NCBI GenBank assembly: GCA_016748015.1
Contig: JAAOMT010000009.1
Location: 1,368,762 to 1,432,761, forward strand
Reading direction: 5' to 3'
DNA: 64,000 bases
Origin: Geosiphon pyriformis
Taxonomy: Eukaryota > Glomeromycota > Glomeromycetes > Archaeosporales > Geosiphonaceae
A program made the translations under genes and the position numbers. A model generated the notes under the pieces. That model was not told the DNA's origin. It searched no databases and saw only the letters and a program-made list of their open reading frames with translations. Of the stretch, positions 12,648-23,276 are shown piece by piece. Within the stretch, counting starts at the first letter, position 1. Every line of letters begins with the position of its first letter.

Positions 12648-13254
12648 GCAGTAGCATTAAAAACAAAAAAGACAGAATTGACACCAAGAATTCTTAACTT
12701 AGTTACCACAATCCTCAAATAAATAATTATTCACCATCTCAAATTCACTCTTTACTATCAACACTTCATGTTGATAGTAATTAATACTTAATCACACTGG
12801 AACAATAGCTCTTGATTACGGCTATTGATGGGATACTAACTTGCAAATTGTCTTGGCTTATTTCTTATTTCTCTCTTATTTTTCTTTATATTTCTTTATT
12901 TTCTTTATTTTCTGTAATTTTGTTATTGTGTACTAACTAATTGATTAAAAGCGCTGATTACTGACGTCAAGAATTGCCTGGTAAAAGACCCCTGCGAGTG
13001 GGTAGAACACGTACAGAAGATATGAATTACTTACCAGAGGATTGCCAGCCACCAAGCCAAAAAAAAAATTGACAGACTTGTGAGTCTGGGAAGCTACGGA
13101 TAAACAACTATTGAATCTCTGTCTATTATACAAAAAACTCAATTGGAAAACCTTCAGATAAAATACCTTCAGATTATCATTGTCACCAATTGCCTTGAGC
13201 ACTAAGTTATGGGTTTGTTATTTCATCAACACCTAAATAATCACCTGTAATATT

Positions 13255-13272
13255 TGGTGCTTCCTGTGAGGT
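13255..13272 (+). other. Primer-binding site
   Basis: TGGTGCTTCCTGTGAGG begins 2 nt after the 5' LTR. Its reverse complement ends in GCACCA, as expected for the 3' end of a charged tRNA after CCA addition. The tRNA species cannot be named from the sequence alone. Confidence 0.6.
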
Positions 13273-13389
13273 ATAATTCTACAGAAAACCAGCACCAACA
13301 AACACCATTCAAAAGTGGCAGAATCAGAAAATATAGGAGCAAACCATTTAGGATTCGCAAAATTCTTATTTTAACACTATTGTTAACAC

Positions 13390-15095
13390 TTGGGATTAAA
13401 CACCAATCATATATCCACTGAATCAGCTTTTAATTTCTATGTCAATGAAAAGATCTCATCTTTGTTAGGAACACCAGTGAATGTGGAATCAGCAAGAGAA
13501 ACTTTCTACAGAGATTTAATTCAAAACACCAATCTACTAACAAATCATAATTTTGCATCTATTATCACTAAGATCAACAAAGAAATTGAACATTACATCC
13601 AACAAAGATATCCAATTACATACACTAGTAAAGGCAAAGGAAAACTACAAACACCAACAGTAACTCCCAGAAAAATACAACTACTTATTTGGAAAAAGAC
13701 AAGGGTTGAATCACCAACCAATCTATCTTATCACTATACACCCAGAAGTGTCATCAACATTTTATCAACAGGCATATCTACATCAAATGCAACATCAACA
13801 TTTGGACAATTCCCATTTCAAAGTAAACAAAGGAAAACAGAATTATTAAGACCATATGGCAAATACTTTGAAGGATTTAAATCGTGATCACCAACACCAT
13901 CAGGAATTTGATTACCGCCGCCTCAACCAGACTTTGGAACCACTACCCCATGGGAACTATCTGAAGAAGAAGAGAAAAAAGAATTGGAAGATCAAGAATT
14001 TACTTACCAGAACCCGATCACTGAAAACCTGGAAGTTGAAACACCGAATCTTCAAACTCAGCAAAATTTAAATTTAGAAAACCCAGAAATCAAAACTCCG
14101 AATATTCAACCACCACCAAATCAGAACAATTAGAACCCCAATCTAATTAATCAACCAGACTTATCTCTCATTATTGTCATTAACCCACCACCAGTTGAAC
14201 CAATTGGCCAGCCACCACAACAATCACACCAGCAGATTCAACAACCACTAGTATCACTTTAACAACCACCACAATCCAACTTAGATCCAATGGCATACAT
14301 ATCAATAGCCAAACTCAAGAAATTCACTGGCGAAGAGGATGACACTCAAGCCTGGATTAACAATGTCACCAAAGTAATCACTGCCAATAACTGGGATGAT
14401 GCCAGAACCATGCAAGTCATTCTCTATTTTCTTAAAGACATGGCAGACTCTTGGTATTACAGTCTAGCCCAAAAACCTCAAAACTTTAATGCCTTCAAAT
14501 TAGAATTTTTGAGGTATTTTAGTGATAACAACAGCATCAACTGCTTGGCAAGTACTTTCACCACCATCAAACAAGGAAACACAGAAGCAGTTACCACTTA
14601 CTTGGGACACTTCCATAGAAATCTGCACCAAATTCAGGCAATTCAAGCTGACTACTTTATAGCGCCACAGATCTTGAACCAATTCATCCAAGAATTGTGC
14701 AGTAGCATCCTCCAGCAAGTATGTCCAATGCATTTAGTTAATCTCCCAACTGCCATAACTCATGCCAGAGATTTTGAAGCTGCCAAATTAGAAGCTAACC
14801 ATGCCCAAGCTGTGAATTTAGTAATGAATGAATCATCTGACCTGGATTTCAAGCTAAAACAATTTAGTAACAACATCAATCAGAAATTAGAGGGCTACTT
14901 AGTTGACAATCGTGCAATTTATCAGCCACCCCAACAACATAACGATTTAGGAAACATGAATTGTTTTCAGAATCAATCACATCCAAGATCATCCACTAAT
15001 CAGTCATGACAGCCAGAAATGCAGGTCTGCTACAACTGTGGTAAACAAGGGCATATTAGGACCAACTGCCATACTTATAACAACCCATAATTGAG
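13390..15095 (+). pseudogene. gag of the gypsy element (with CCHC knuckle)
   Basis: The frame opens at about 13,390 with a stretch of 165 codons of unknown fold. A Pro/Glu/Gln-rich linker with four stops (13,885; about 13,909; about 14,131; about 14,260) comes next. The retrotransposon gag core (14,290-15,006) follows, containing ITANNWDDARTM, DMADSWYYSL and a long helical region typical of capsid. After a stop at 15,007 a CX2CX4HX4C knuckle, CYNCGKQGHIRTNC, lies at 15,028-15,069. All parts are in one frame, so the ancestral product was a continuous Gag or Gag-Pol. Stops at Gln and Arg positions fit C-to-T change. Confidence 0.88.
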
Positions 15096-15687
15096 AAACC
15101 ATTATCAGAACTCTGATCGCCAGTTTCAGACTCCGAATCACCAATCCAATTAAGAGCAATATCAAAACGCTTACCTGCCTATGATACAGCCACCAATTTA
15201 TCAGCCAACAATATATTAACTGCCAATCTATCAGCTGCAGTCACCAACAATTTATCAACCACAGCCACAAGTCATTTATCAGCTGCAGTCTCAAGTAATT
15301 TATCAACCCCAACAAGTTTAAACACCACACCAAAACTCAGCTATGATGACGTCAGGAAACCTGAGATCCAGAACCACTCAAAACTGAAGATCAGCAATGG
15401 TCATTCATCAACTGATCTTCAGTTCATCAGGCCAACAATCAAGATCTTGTCAATGGAATTTGGGTATCAGTTCCACCCAAAACCTGAATTCCCAAAACTA
15501 TTTAAGTCTCCTGGTTACCCCAGAAGACGTCACTTCCAACAACCCAGAACTTGATCAACAACCAACAATACTTACCAACAACATCCCACCAGTAATTGTT
15601 ACCAACGACGAATCTTTAGCAGCCATCTTTCCATTTGAACTCGAGGAAATTACATCAGTCCTCTTATTCAGTAGAGCAGCTCTGGAA

Positions 15688-16065
15688 AAAAAACCCATCA
15701 CTGCCATGTACACTGATGCGAAAGTCGATGGCCATTCCATTAAGTTAATTCTTGACAATGGTTCAGTAGGCAGCATTATCACATGACAACTCATGGATCA
15801 ATTAGGTCACTGAGTTGATCAAGCTGCCAGCACTAGAATTATTACTGCCAATGGTGCCATGAAAATGCCAATTGGTGAAATTGACAACTTCCCAATTGAA
15901 GTTAATGGCATCATTACTCTCATCAAAGTTTTGGTGATGGAAGCAACCCAATACCAAGCACTAATGAGCAATGATTGGTTGTCTAAAAACAATGCTATCC
16001 TCAACTAGACCACACAAGAGCTCCAGCTCAGCCAAAATGGCCAACACATGCAAGTACTGGCAATG
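15688..16065 (+). pseudogene. Retropepsin (protease) region of the gypsy pol
   Basis: The aspartic protease signature reads LILDNGSVGSIIT; the catalytic Asp codon is 15,754-15,756, but the usual Ser/Thr of D-S/T-G is Asn here. Stops occur at 15,784-15,786 and nearby, and an Asn-Stop-Thr near 16,006 sits where a Trp is likely. The following domain continues NGAMKMPIGEI and ALMSNDWLSKNNA, typical of the retropepsin C-terminal half. Confidence 0.75.
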
Positions 16066-16539
16066 TGTGGCCATTTCAAACCTAACCACATCACGACATC
16101 AATGCCACTTATCGATCTCGAGGAGGAAAAACTAAAGCCTACTTGGGAGGCATACCAAGCATCATGGGCCGATGTTGACCACAACGAACTGCCACCAATA
16201 TTCACCTGGAATGATAATAACAAAGGAAAGAAGGAACAAAGAAAAGAATCTACCTGTGAAACCACTATCGACACTTGGACCAACAACAAAAACCACCATA
16301 AGCTACCACCAATACTATTGTGGGATAACAACCCAAAGGGAAAGCAAAGAAAGGAACTTACCTGAGAAACAAATGACCTGACCTGGACCAATAATAATGA
16401 AAGGAAACTGACACCAAGCTGGGAATGAGAAAAAAGCAACCAAGAGAAAAGAAAAGCGAAAGAAAAAGAGCCATTGCCAACAAATCCATATATCTCCTAT
16501 CAAAACACAACACCACAACAATTCACCTATCACTGACCC

Positions 16540-17200
16540 AAACTAGTGTGCATCGATTGTGGCAAGAAATTGTCATCAATGGGTGTATGCTGTGGCGATG
16601 ACAAAGAATATCAGATGACAACCAAGTTCTATTGCCACGCATGCCTTGTTGAACATTTTGGAAGACCAAAGTGAGTGGGAAAATGAGATAATACACCATG
16701 TTTAGCCTGTAGAGAAACTCTCTTTGATGAAGAAATGTGGAATGACATTCCTGGGAGAGGAGAAATGTGCGATGTTTCCTGCCAATACACAATCCTCATC
16801 AGCAACTGGGTCGAGAAAAGGACACCAATAGAAGCTGCCTAGAGAAGAGCTGTACAGCAATTGGACAGTTGTCCACACAATGATGATGAATTATGGCAAA
16901 TGGCAAGCGCCAAAATTGAAGGCGCATTACCAAAAGAAATCAGAACAATTAAAAACAACCCACCAGAACCCATTGAGCTTGATTGAGATGTAGAGCCAGT
17001 CATAAATTTTCTGGAACCAGAAGAGTTCCATAAACACTACCAAAACTTGGCATCCACTAAAGAGAAGCAAGAACAATGGCTAGCACAGTTGAATACAAGA
17101 CTGTGTCACCATTGTTTAATTTTCAGTGACTTTGAATATTGTGACAATTGTGACCTTATTTACAATCCACCACCATGCATGATCTACATGATCCCCAAAG
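16540..17200 (+). pseudogene. Cysteine-rich accessory region between protease and dUTPase-like domain
   Basis: In the gag-pol frame the region contains repeated CxxC pairs: CIDCGKK near 16,550, YCHACLVEHFG near 16,630, CLACRETLF near 16,700, CDVSCQY near 16,770, CHHC near 17,103 and CDNCD near 17,140. The spacing suggests several zinc-binding modules. The upstream part (16,080-16,540) is low-complexity Lys/Asn/Glu-rich. I do not recognise a named family. It is interrupted by several TGA codons, mostly at likely Trp or Arg positions. Confidence 0.6.
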
Positions 17201-17439
17201 AGTAAGAACCAATCAGCAGCTGCGCATCAGAGTTGGAATCACTGTTTGATCCTGATTCAAACTCCGATAACAATGACAATAAGAATAATGGTTCCAGCTC
17301 TGTTTAAAATGGCAATAACAATAACAACAATATCAACTCAAATTCAAACTCTGACCCAAACTATGAACAATATATCGCGCTTCTTGACCTCACCAAGGAA
17401 CAAGAACTGAAATGGTTTAGTAATAATAATGAAGATATT

Positions 17440-17757
17440 ATGCCAGAACATGCGCATGATACTAATGTCAGATTTGACTTGAGGTATCCAGGAAAAGATG
17501 CCATCAAATTGGAACCACATTCATGCACCTGCATTGATCTAAAAATAGTGTTGAAAATCTTAGCAACAACAATGGTTCAACTAGCATTCTGGAGTAGTTT
17601 AGCAAAAAGAGGAATTAATATAAAAGAAAAAATAATTGATGTGAAATACGTAGAAAATATCATTGCCATGCTACAAAATGACTCAAAAAAGGCCTATATT
17701 ATAGAGCCAAATGAAAAGATAGCACAGACAATATTCTTATTATTGGTTAAGATAGCT
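17440..17757 (+). pseudogene. dUTPase-like domain in the gypsy pol
   Basis: An open 106-codon segment matches the trimeric dUTPase motifs in order. Motif 1-like is AHDTNVRFDL. Motif 2/3-like is WSSLAKRGI, where the canonical form is a RSSL core. The motif with the catalytic Asp-Tyr is IIDVKYVENI (canonical form has a G-x-I-D-x-x-Y-x-G layout). EKIAQTIF matches the C-terminal hydrophobic GE-R-IAQ segment. Glycines and arginines that are usually conserved are altered, consistent with the C-to-T decay of this copy. dUTPase would remove dUTP and limit uracil in the cDNA. Assignment is by motif recognition only. Confidence 0.65.
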
Positions 17758-18126
17758 TAATTAATACCAGTGGGAAATAGGAAAGAGTTATGAATAACAG
17801 CAAGAGAGATACAGAGATTTGAGTCAATGGGTAAAATAGATGTACCAGTTAATATGGCAGAGGAAAAAATTGTTGGCCAAGGAGAAATTATCTTAACCGG
17901 TTAAGCAATTTTCATTCCACCATACGACCAGTACCTGGTAACAATAGAAAGAAAAGTAAAGAACCAAGCACAAATTTTTGAAGCAGAAGCAAGTTTTTGT
18001 GAATCAGGAGAAATTGGACTCATCAATCTCCACATATCAGCCAAAAACTATAGCCACATCAAAATTTCCATCTACAACAACACTGAAAATATTGTCAATA
18101 TACTGGAAGGAACCACAATTGGATAT

Positions 18127-19257
18127 TTGACCACAAAAATAGAGGATCAACTACTAAGCACCATTCCAGACTTTCCACAACTTTGTGGATATGTTGATAT
18201 CACATTACAAACAATATATAGACGAAACAAATGTTACTTGCTCCAACCAGAACAGTTGGAACAAATAAACATAGGAAACTTAAATCCACTCCAACGTATG
18301 CAACTTAAGATGTTGCTCAACAATTTCAATGACATTTTTGCCAGCAAAAACGAATTTGGCTGAACTGACATCATCCAGCATCAAATTAAGACTGGAGATG
18401 CAATGCCAATTAAACAAAGAGCATACAGAGTGCCACCAGCCAGCCATGAAATCATCTGTCAAGAAATTAATCGAATACTAGACAACAGGCTAATTCAGCC
18501 ATCAATAAGCCCATGGTCATTACCAGTAGTACTTGTCCATAAAAAGAATAAAAAAATCCGATTTTATGTGGACTACAGGAAACTTAATGGTGTAACTCGT
18601 GGAGACAGCTATCCAACTCCATGAATACAGGAATTATTTGATGCTTTCAGTGGAAACAAATGGTTCTCAACATTAGACTTAGACAGTAGTTACTGACAAG
18701 TAGCCATGAATCCAACCGACAAAGAAAAGACGGCATTCACTACTAGAGAAAAGAATTTTGAATTTGAAGTGATGCCATTTGGCTTAACCAATGCTCCAGC
18801 TACCTTTCAACGGCTAATGGAAATTGTTTATACTGGCTTATTGTGGAAATCAGTAGTTGTATACTTGGATAACACCAATGTATTTTCAAAAACATTTGAT
18901 GATCATCTTTATCATCTTCAACAAGTGTTCGAAAGACTAAGAAGAGCAGGACTAAAGTTAAATACAACAAAGTGCTTCTTCGGCAAGACAGAATTAAAAT
19001 TCTTAGGACACATAGTCAGCAAAGACACCATCAAAATGGATCCAGAGAAAATAGAGATAGTAAAGAACTCTTCAGTGCCGACCAATATGACAGAACTGAA
19101 ATCATTCTTGGGATTTGCCAGCTACTATCAGCATTTTATCAAGAACTTTTCCAAGATAGCACAGCCACTCAACCAACTGCAAACCAAGAATACAAAATAT
19201 AAATGGACAGAAAGCCAACAAAAAGCTTTTGATATTCTGAAAAGAAAGCTCATTTAA
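18127..19257 (+). pseudogene. Reverse transcriptase of the gypsy pol (YLDD mutated to YLDN)
   Basis: Classical Ty3-type RT blocks occur in order: MLLNNFNDIFA, PIKQRAYRVPP, SPWSLPVVLVHKKN, DYRKLN, WFSTLDLDSSY, VMPFGLTNAPATFQRLM, VVVYLDN and LKSFLGFASYY. The metal-binding YxDD is YLDN at 18,862-18,873, one G-to-A change from YLDD. Stops lie at 18,361, about 18,622 and about 18,694, where Arg, Arg and Trp are expected, and at 19,255. Confidence 0.92.
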
Positions 19258-19670
19258 GCTCCAGTACTGATTTATTCAGATCACAGCAAACCATTCATCA
19301 TTACTACTGATGCATCTGGCCAAGCATTGGGAGAAGTATTATCTCAGAGAGGACCAAATGGCAGAGAACATCCAGTAGCATATACCAGCAGAGGTTTAAC
19401 ACCAGCCGAAAAGAACTATAGAATACCAGAACAAGAATACTTAGTGATATACTGGGCAGTCATGAAATAGAAAAAATACTTAAGCCAGAAATTTGAAATA
19501 TACACAGATCACAAAGGATTAACATCATTTCAAAAACAAGAATTTGGAGATAAAAGACAGTCAAGATAGAAAATAGCACTCGCACCATATAATTATACTA
19601 TACATTATAAAAAAGGAAAAGACAACAGAAATGCTAACGGGTTGTCACGAATGAGATAAATTTAAGAACA
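19258..19670 (+). pseudogene. RNase H of the gypsy pol
   Basis: Directly after RT, with FIITTDASGQALGEVLSQ, EQEYLVIYWAV and YTDHKGL giving the three expected acidic positions, and KGKDNRNANGLSR at the end. Stops interrupt it at about 19,468 (AVMK-stop-KKYL, where Trp is expected) and 19,567. Confidence 0.85.
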
Positions 19671-19938
19671 TTTAACCCAAAAAAATATAATAAAACCAGA
19701 ACAATACCAATGAAAAATATAACAAAAGATGAACATACAAAAATATCAACAACTACAACATTATATAAAAACTCAACAGTTCAAAGAAAATTTATCTCAA
19801 ATGGAACAAAAGAGTATCAAACAACAATCAAAATATTTTATTATTCACCAAAATATACTGTATTAGAAAAATAGAAGAGATCTAGAACAACCAACCAGAG
19901 TAATTACAAAGCCAGAAAAAGAGACAATATTATTCAAC

Positions 19939-21090
19939 ATGCACTCAAATTCAACAGCAGAACACTTTCACAAAAAAGCAATCATAGAAAGAACCAGAAA
20001 AAAATACTATTGGCCATCAATGTATTCAGACATCATCCAATATGTTCAAAATTGTGATGCTTGTCAGCGAAGAGGAGATACAAAACCCAGTGAACCATTA
20101 AGACCAATCAAAGTGAGACAACCATTCGACTGTGTTGGAATTGATTTAGTCAGACCATTAACAATTACCAGTAGAAGAAAAAGGTACATAACAGTAGTTA
20201 TGGACTATTTCACTAAATGGCCAGAGGCGAAAGCAATTCAAAGAATGGATGCAGAATTTGTTGCCAAATTTATTCATTAAGATTTAATTTGTTAACATGG
20301 ATGTCTAAAGGAATTATTATCAGACCAAGGAACTCATTTTGTGAACAGAACATTAACAGAATTGAGCCAAAGATTTGGAATTAAGAGACCACTATCATCA
20401 CCATACTATTCACAAACCAATGGATTAGTCAAAAGATTCAACAGAACATTGTGTAAAGCAATAGCTAAACTCAGCCAAGAAAACCAGAATGATTGAGATT
20501 TGTTGATATCATCAGTACTATTTGTTTATCAAACAATAAAGCAAGATACTACACAAACAACACCATTTGAATTAGTATATGGTAGAACAGCAACACTACC
20601 AGTGAAAATAGAAGTCAGTACATACCCAACTGAACCAATAACAGAAGAGAATTTCAAAAACACATTGTTGAAAAGAACATATAACTTAATAGAAACATTA
20701 AAAAACAAATAATAAAGAACAGCTAATAATATACAAAGGTCACAAGAGAGACAAAAAGAAAGACATGATAACCAACTACCAGATAAACCAGTTGAATTCA
20801 GGATTGGAGACAAAATACTACTACATTATACCAAAGTGGAAAAACAATGGAGTAGAAAATTGGACCCCAAATAGAACAGACCATTTCACATAAAAGAAAT
20901 TCTAGAAAATAGAGCTTACAAATTAAGATTGAATAATAAAATCTTGACCAAAGCAGCACATGAAGATTGATTGAAATCATACCACCATATAGTATTATCA
21001 TCCACCAGTAATATTCCACAATTAAAAGTACAAAGAATACTAGTTCAACCAGATAAGATTCCATGAGATTTAGAACCAATTATTATCATT
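19939..21090 (+). pseudogene. Integrase of the gypsy pol (DDE changed to DDK)
   Basis: The HHCC zinc domain (MHSNSTAEHFHKKA...CDACQRR) is followed by the catalytic core with Asp at 20,143-20,145 (GIDLVRPL) and 20,323-20,325 (LLSDQGTHF). The third residue, expected Glu in NGLVERFNRTL, is Lys (codon 20,431-20,433). A GPY/F-like module (RPFHIKEILENRAYKLRL) lies near 20,880. No chromodomain is visible. Several stops (20,278; 20,494; 20,710; 20,872; 20,968; 21,064) break the frame. Confidence 0.9.
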
Positions 21091-21107
21091 GACAACAACA
21101 CATCTAA

Positions 21108-21795
21108 TTGATTAACAAAAGAATATATAAGAACATAATTAACGTGACAGAAGAAATCAGAAAAATAGAAATTACAGACAATATCCATTTACTAGCCCAA
21201 CAAATTTTTCAATTAATCCAACACCAGGAGATGGAAATTACAATCAGTCAACAAACCATTCATTACAAAAATACAGCAAAGATACCACAAAACAAAGCAC
21301 AGAAAAGACTTGAAAATGTTGTTGACAAGATCATAACCAAGATAAAATTGGCTATAACAGAACAACAAATAGTCAGATTACACCAAGAACTTATCAGAGA
21401 AACATGGACTTGGTGAACACAACAATTTCTAAAAAACTATTGTTATTTCCACTTGGGACAACACATAAATATCCAGAATTTGTACATCGACAAAACAAAA
21501 CAATTATTTAACACAACAATACTGAGACAACTGGAACAATTTGTGGGAAAGAACAATTTAGTCACACAAGCTCAAGCCATTTACTGGCTATATATGAGAT
21601 TTTAAGACCAACCAGAAATTTTACTCAACACAGCAATAGATATAATTACAAGTAATCAATTGGAAAAAATGACCAACGCCCAATTTGAAGAACTACAAAC
21701 TAAAATAACACAAGTAATACTCGAAAAAGAAGTTCAGGAAATAATTCAAAAAAGGGAATTAAAGGAGTTAGATTTCAACAGAGCTCAATATTAAA
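21108..21795 (+). pseudogene. Third ORF between integrase and 3' LTR, unknown function
   Basis: Starting right after pol in a different frame (a TTG is the first codon after the preceding stop), about 228 codons run to the TAA at 21,793-21,795 with two interior stops, a TGA at about 21,414 (after ETWTW) and a TAA at about 21,603. The sequence is rich in Gln, Ile and Lys, with helix-forming stretches (ETTH-like segments, KIKLAITEQQIVRLHQELIRE) and no membrane helix or signal peptide, so it does not look like an envelope. It sits immediately before the polypurine tract. Function unknown. Confidence 0.55.
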
Positions 21796-21807
21796 AGGAG
21801 AGAATAA
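21793..21807 (+). other. Polypurine tract
   Basis: AAAAGGAGAGAATAA abuts the 3' LTR start at 21,808, the position expected for plus-strand priming. Confidence 0.75.
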
Positions 21808-22659
21808 TGTTACTCATAGAATATAGGAAATATAGTATTATTAGTCAGTAAATATTAGCCAATCAGATATAGACGTAGTAAATATGGAATTCCAAGATTT
21901 CTCTCAGAGGAATTGTAGAATTCCAGAAATTTTAGGATTCTCTGACAAGGAATTGCAGGATTTCAGAATTTCAGGATTCCTCTTATCAAGAATCACAGAA
22001 TTCCAGGAATTCCAAGATTCCTGTCACAAGAAATTAAGAACTTGAGGAATCTCAAATATGTATATATAATAGTAGTATTAAAAGTAGAAAAAACAGAATC
22101 AACACCAAGAATTCTTAACTTAGTTACCACAATCCTCAAATAAATAATTATTCATCATCTCAAATTCACTCTTTACTATCAACATGAAGTGTTGATAGTA
22201 ATCGATACTTAACTATACTGGAACAATAGCTCTTGATCACAGCTATTGACAGGATACTAACTTACAAATTGCCTTGGCTTATTTCTTGTTTTCTCTCTTA
22301 TTTTTTTTTATTTTTTTTTATTTTTTTTATTTTCTGTGATTTTGTTATTGTGTACTAACCAATTAATTAAAAGCACTGATTACTAATGTCAAGAATTGCC
22401 TGGTAAAAGACCCCTGCAAGTGGGTAGAACATGTACAAAAGATATGGATTATTTATCAGAGGATTGCCGGCCACCAAGCCAAGAAAAAAATTGACAAACT
22501 TGCGAGTCTGGAAAGCTACGGATAAACAACTATTGAATCTCTATCCATTATACAAAGAACTCAATTGGAAAACCTTCAGATTATCATCATCACCAATCGT
22601 CTTGAGCACCAAGTTACAGGTTTGTTATTTTATCAACACCCAAATAATCACCTGTAACA
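21808..22659 (+). repeat. 3' LTR of the gypsy element
   Basis: Begins TGTTACTCATAG and ends CACCTGTAACA. It differs from the 5' LTR by scattered transitions and by a longer GAATTCC array, accounting for the 852 versus 826 bp lengths. The divergence indicates the insertion is not very recent. Confidence 0.92.
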
Positions 22660-23110
22660 TTGTCTATAACAAAGTTGGAAAAATAGAGTAGAGAACCAAA
22701 GACAGCATTATTGTTAACCCGCTTTGTCTTAGGAGTAGTAGCAGCCAAGCCCAACAGAGATTCACTATTCACACCAGACATTTTAACATTCTCATCATCA
22801 CCAGACAAACTGTCCACATTAGAATAAACACTATCACCAGCCCAGATTTACTTAAGGAGATATCTTTTTTATCACTTGAATATTTAACATTTCCAAGAGC
22901 AACTCTTTTCTTTTGAGAGAAAGAACCACTAGCAGAACCATGAAAAGCATCTTTAAGAGTTTTTTTATTAGACATGAAACTACTCATAGCAGTCTCCAAA
23001 TTCACAAAAAATGAGTTATTATTAAGTAAAAAAATATTGATATAAACTAACAAGAAAAAATAAAAAAACTTCTTTTTCAGAAAATGTGCTTTTTGAGGAT
23101 TTTGGGAGAT
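22660..23110 (-). pseudogene. LINE B ORF1, 5' part, separated by the gypsy insertion
   Basis: Minus-strand coding for the N-terminus of ORF1: a probable start near 22,987 (MSSFMSNKK), the segment FHGSASGSFSQKKRVALGN, then after a frame change near 22,830 SLSGDDENVKMSGVNSE and NNAVFGSLLYFSNFVIDN ending at the gypsy boundary. Joined to 12,426 with a single TTGT, codons continue without a shift (VIDN then DEIVFPSHLP). The 5' UTR runs to about 23,110. Confidence 0.8.
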
Positions 23111-23276
23111 AAGAAAAAAAGAAGTTTTTAAGTATTAATAGTTATTAAAATTTATAACTGGCATTTTTGTTGGTATTATTATTCAAAATTTGAGATATTA
23201 TTTAACATAAAATTGTCTTTATAATTTCTATTATTAATTAATATATATTATTATTTTAAATTTTTATTATTTATTT

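Larger units (their letters stand above)
12427..13252 (+). repeat. 5' LTR of the gypsy element
   Basis: It starts TGTTACTTATAG and ends CCTGTAATA; the last A-T change apart, this matches the 3' LTR end GTAACA, giving TGTTAC...GTAACA inverted termini. It is collinear with 21,808-22,659 through most of its length. It contains an array of GAATTCC-like palindromes (about 12,507-12,612), a TATA-like box (12,640-12,647) and AATAAA (12,718-12,723). Confidence 0.92.
12427..22659 (+). mobile_element. Ty3/gypsy LTR retrotransposon, full length, mutationally inactivated
   Basis: A 10.2 kb element with two LTRs (12,427-13,252 and 21,808-22,659), a primer-binding site, gag, protease, cysteine-rich region, dUTPase-like domain, reverse transcriptase, RNase H, integrase, a third ORF and a polypurine tract. 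The 4-bp duplication TTGT flanks it (12,423-12,426 and 22,660-22,663). Protease, RT, RNase H, integrase order identifies the Ty3/gypsy (Metaviridae-like) type. Gag and pol share one reading frame over about 7.7 kb, without a detectable frameshift but with more than 30 in-frame stops. Confidence 0.93.

Noticed and set aside
12482-12722. Overlapping ORFs on both strands of the LTR with similar sequences
   Set aside because: They result from the GGAATTCC palindromes in the LTR; there is no gene.
13390-21090. TGA (and TAG) decoding as Trp in the transposon genes
   Set aside because: Stops also replace Arg and Gln codons, TAA stops are frequent, and the host genes in the window use TGG for Trp and end at normal stops. 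Mutation decay explains all cases.
21108-21795. Envelope gene of an errantivirus-like element
   Set aside because: No signal peptide, no transmembrane segment and no Cys-rich ectodomain; kept only as an unknown third ORF.
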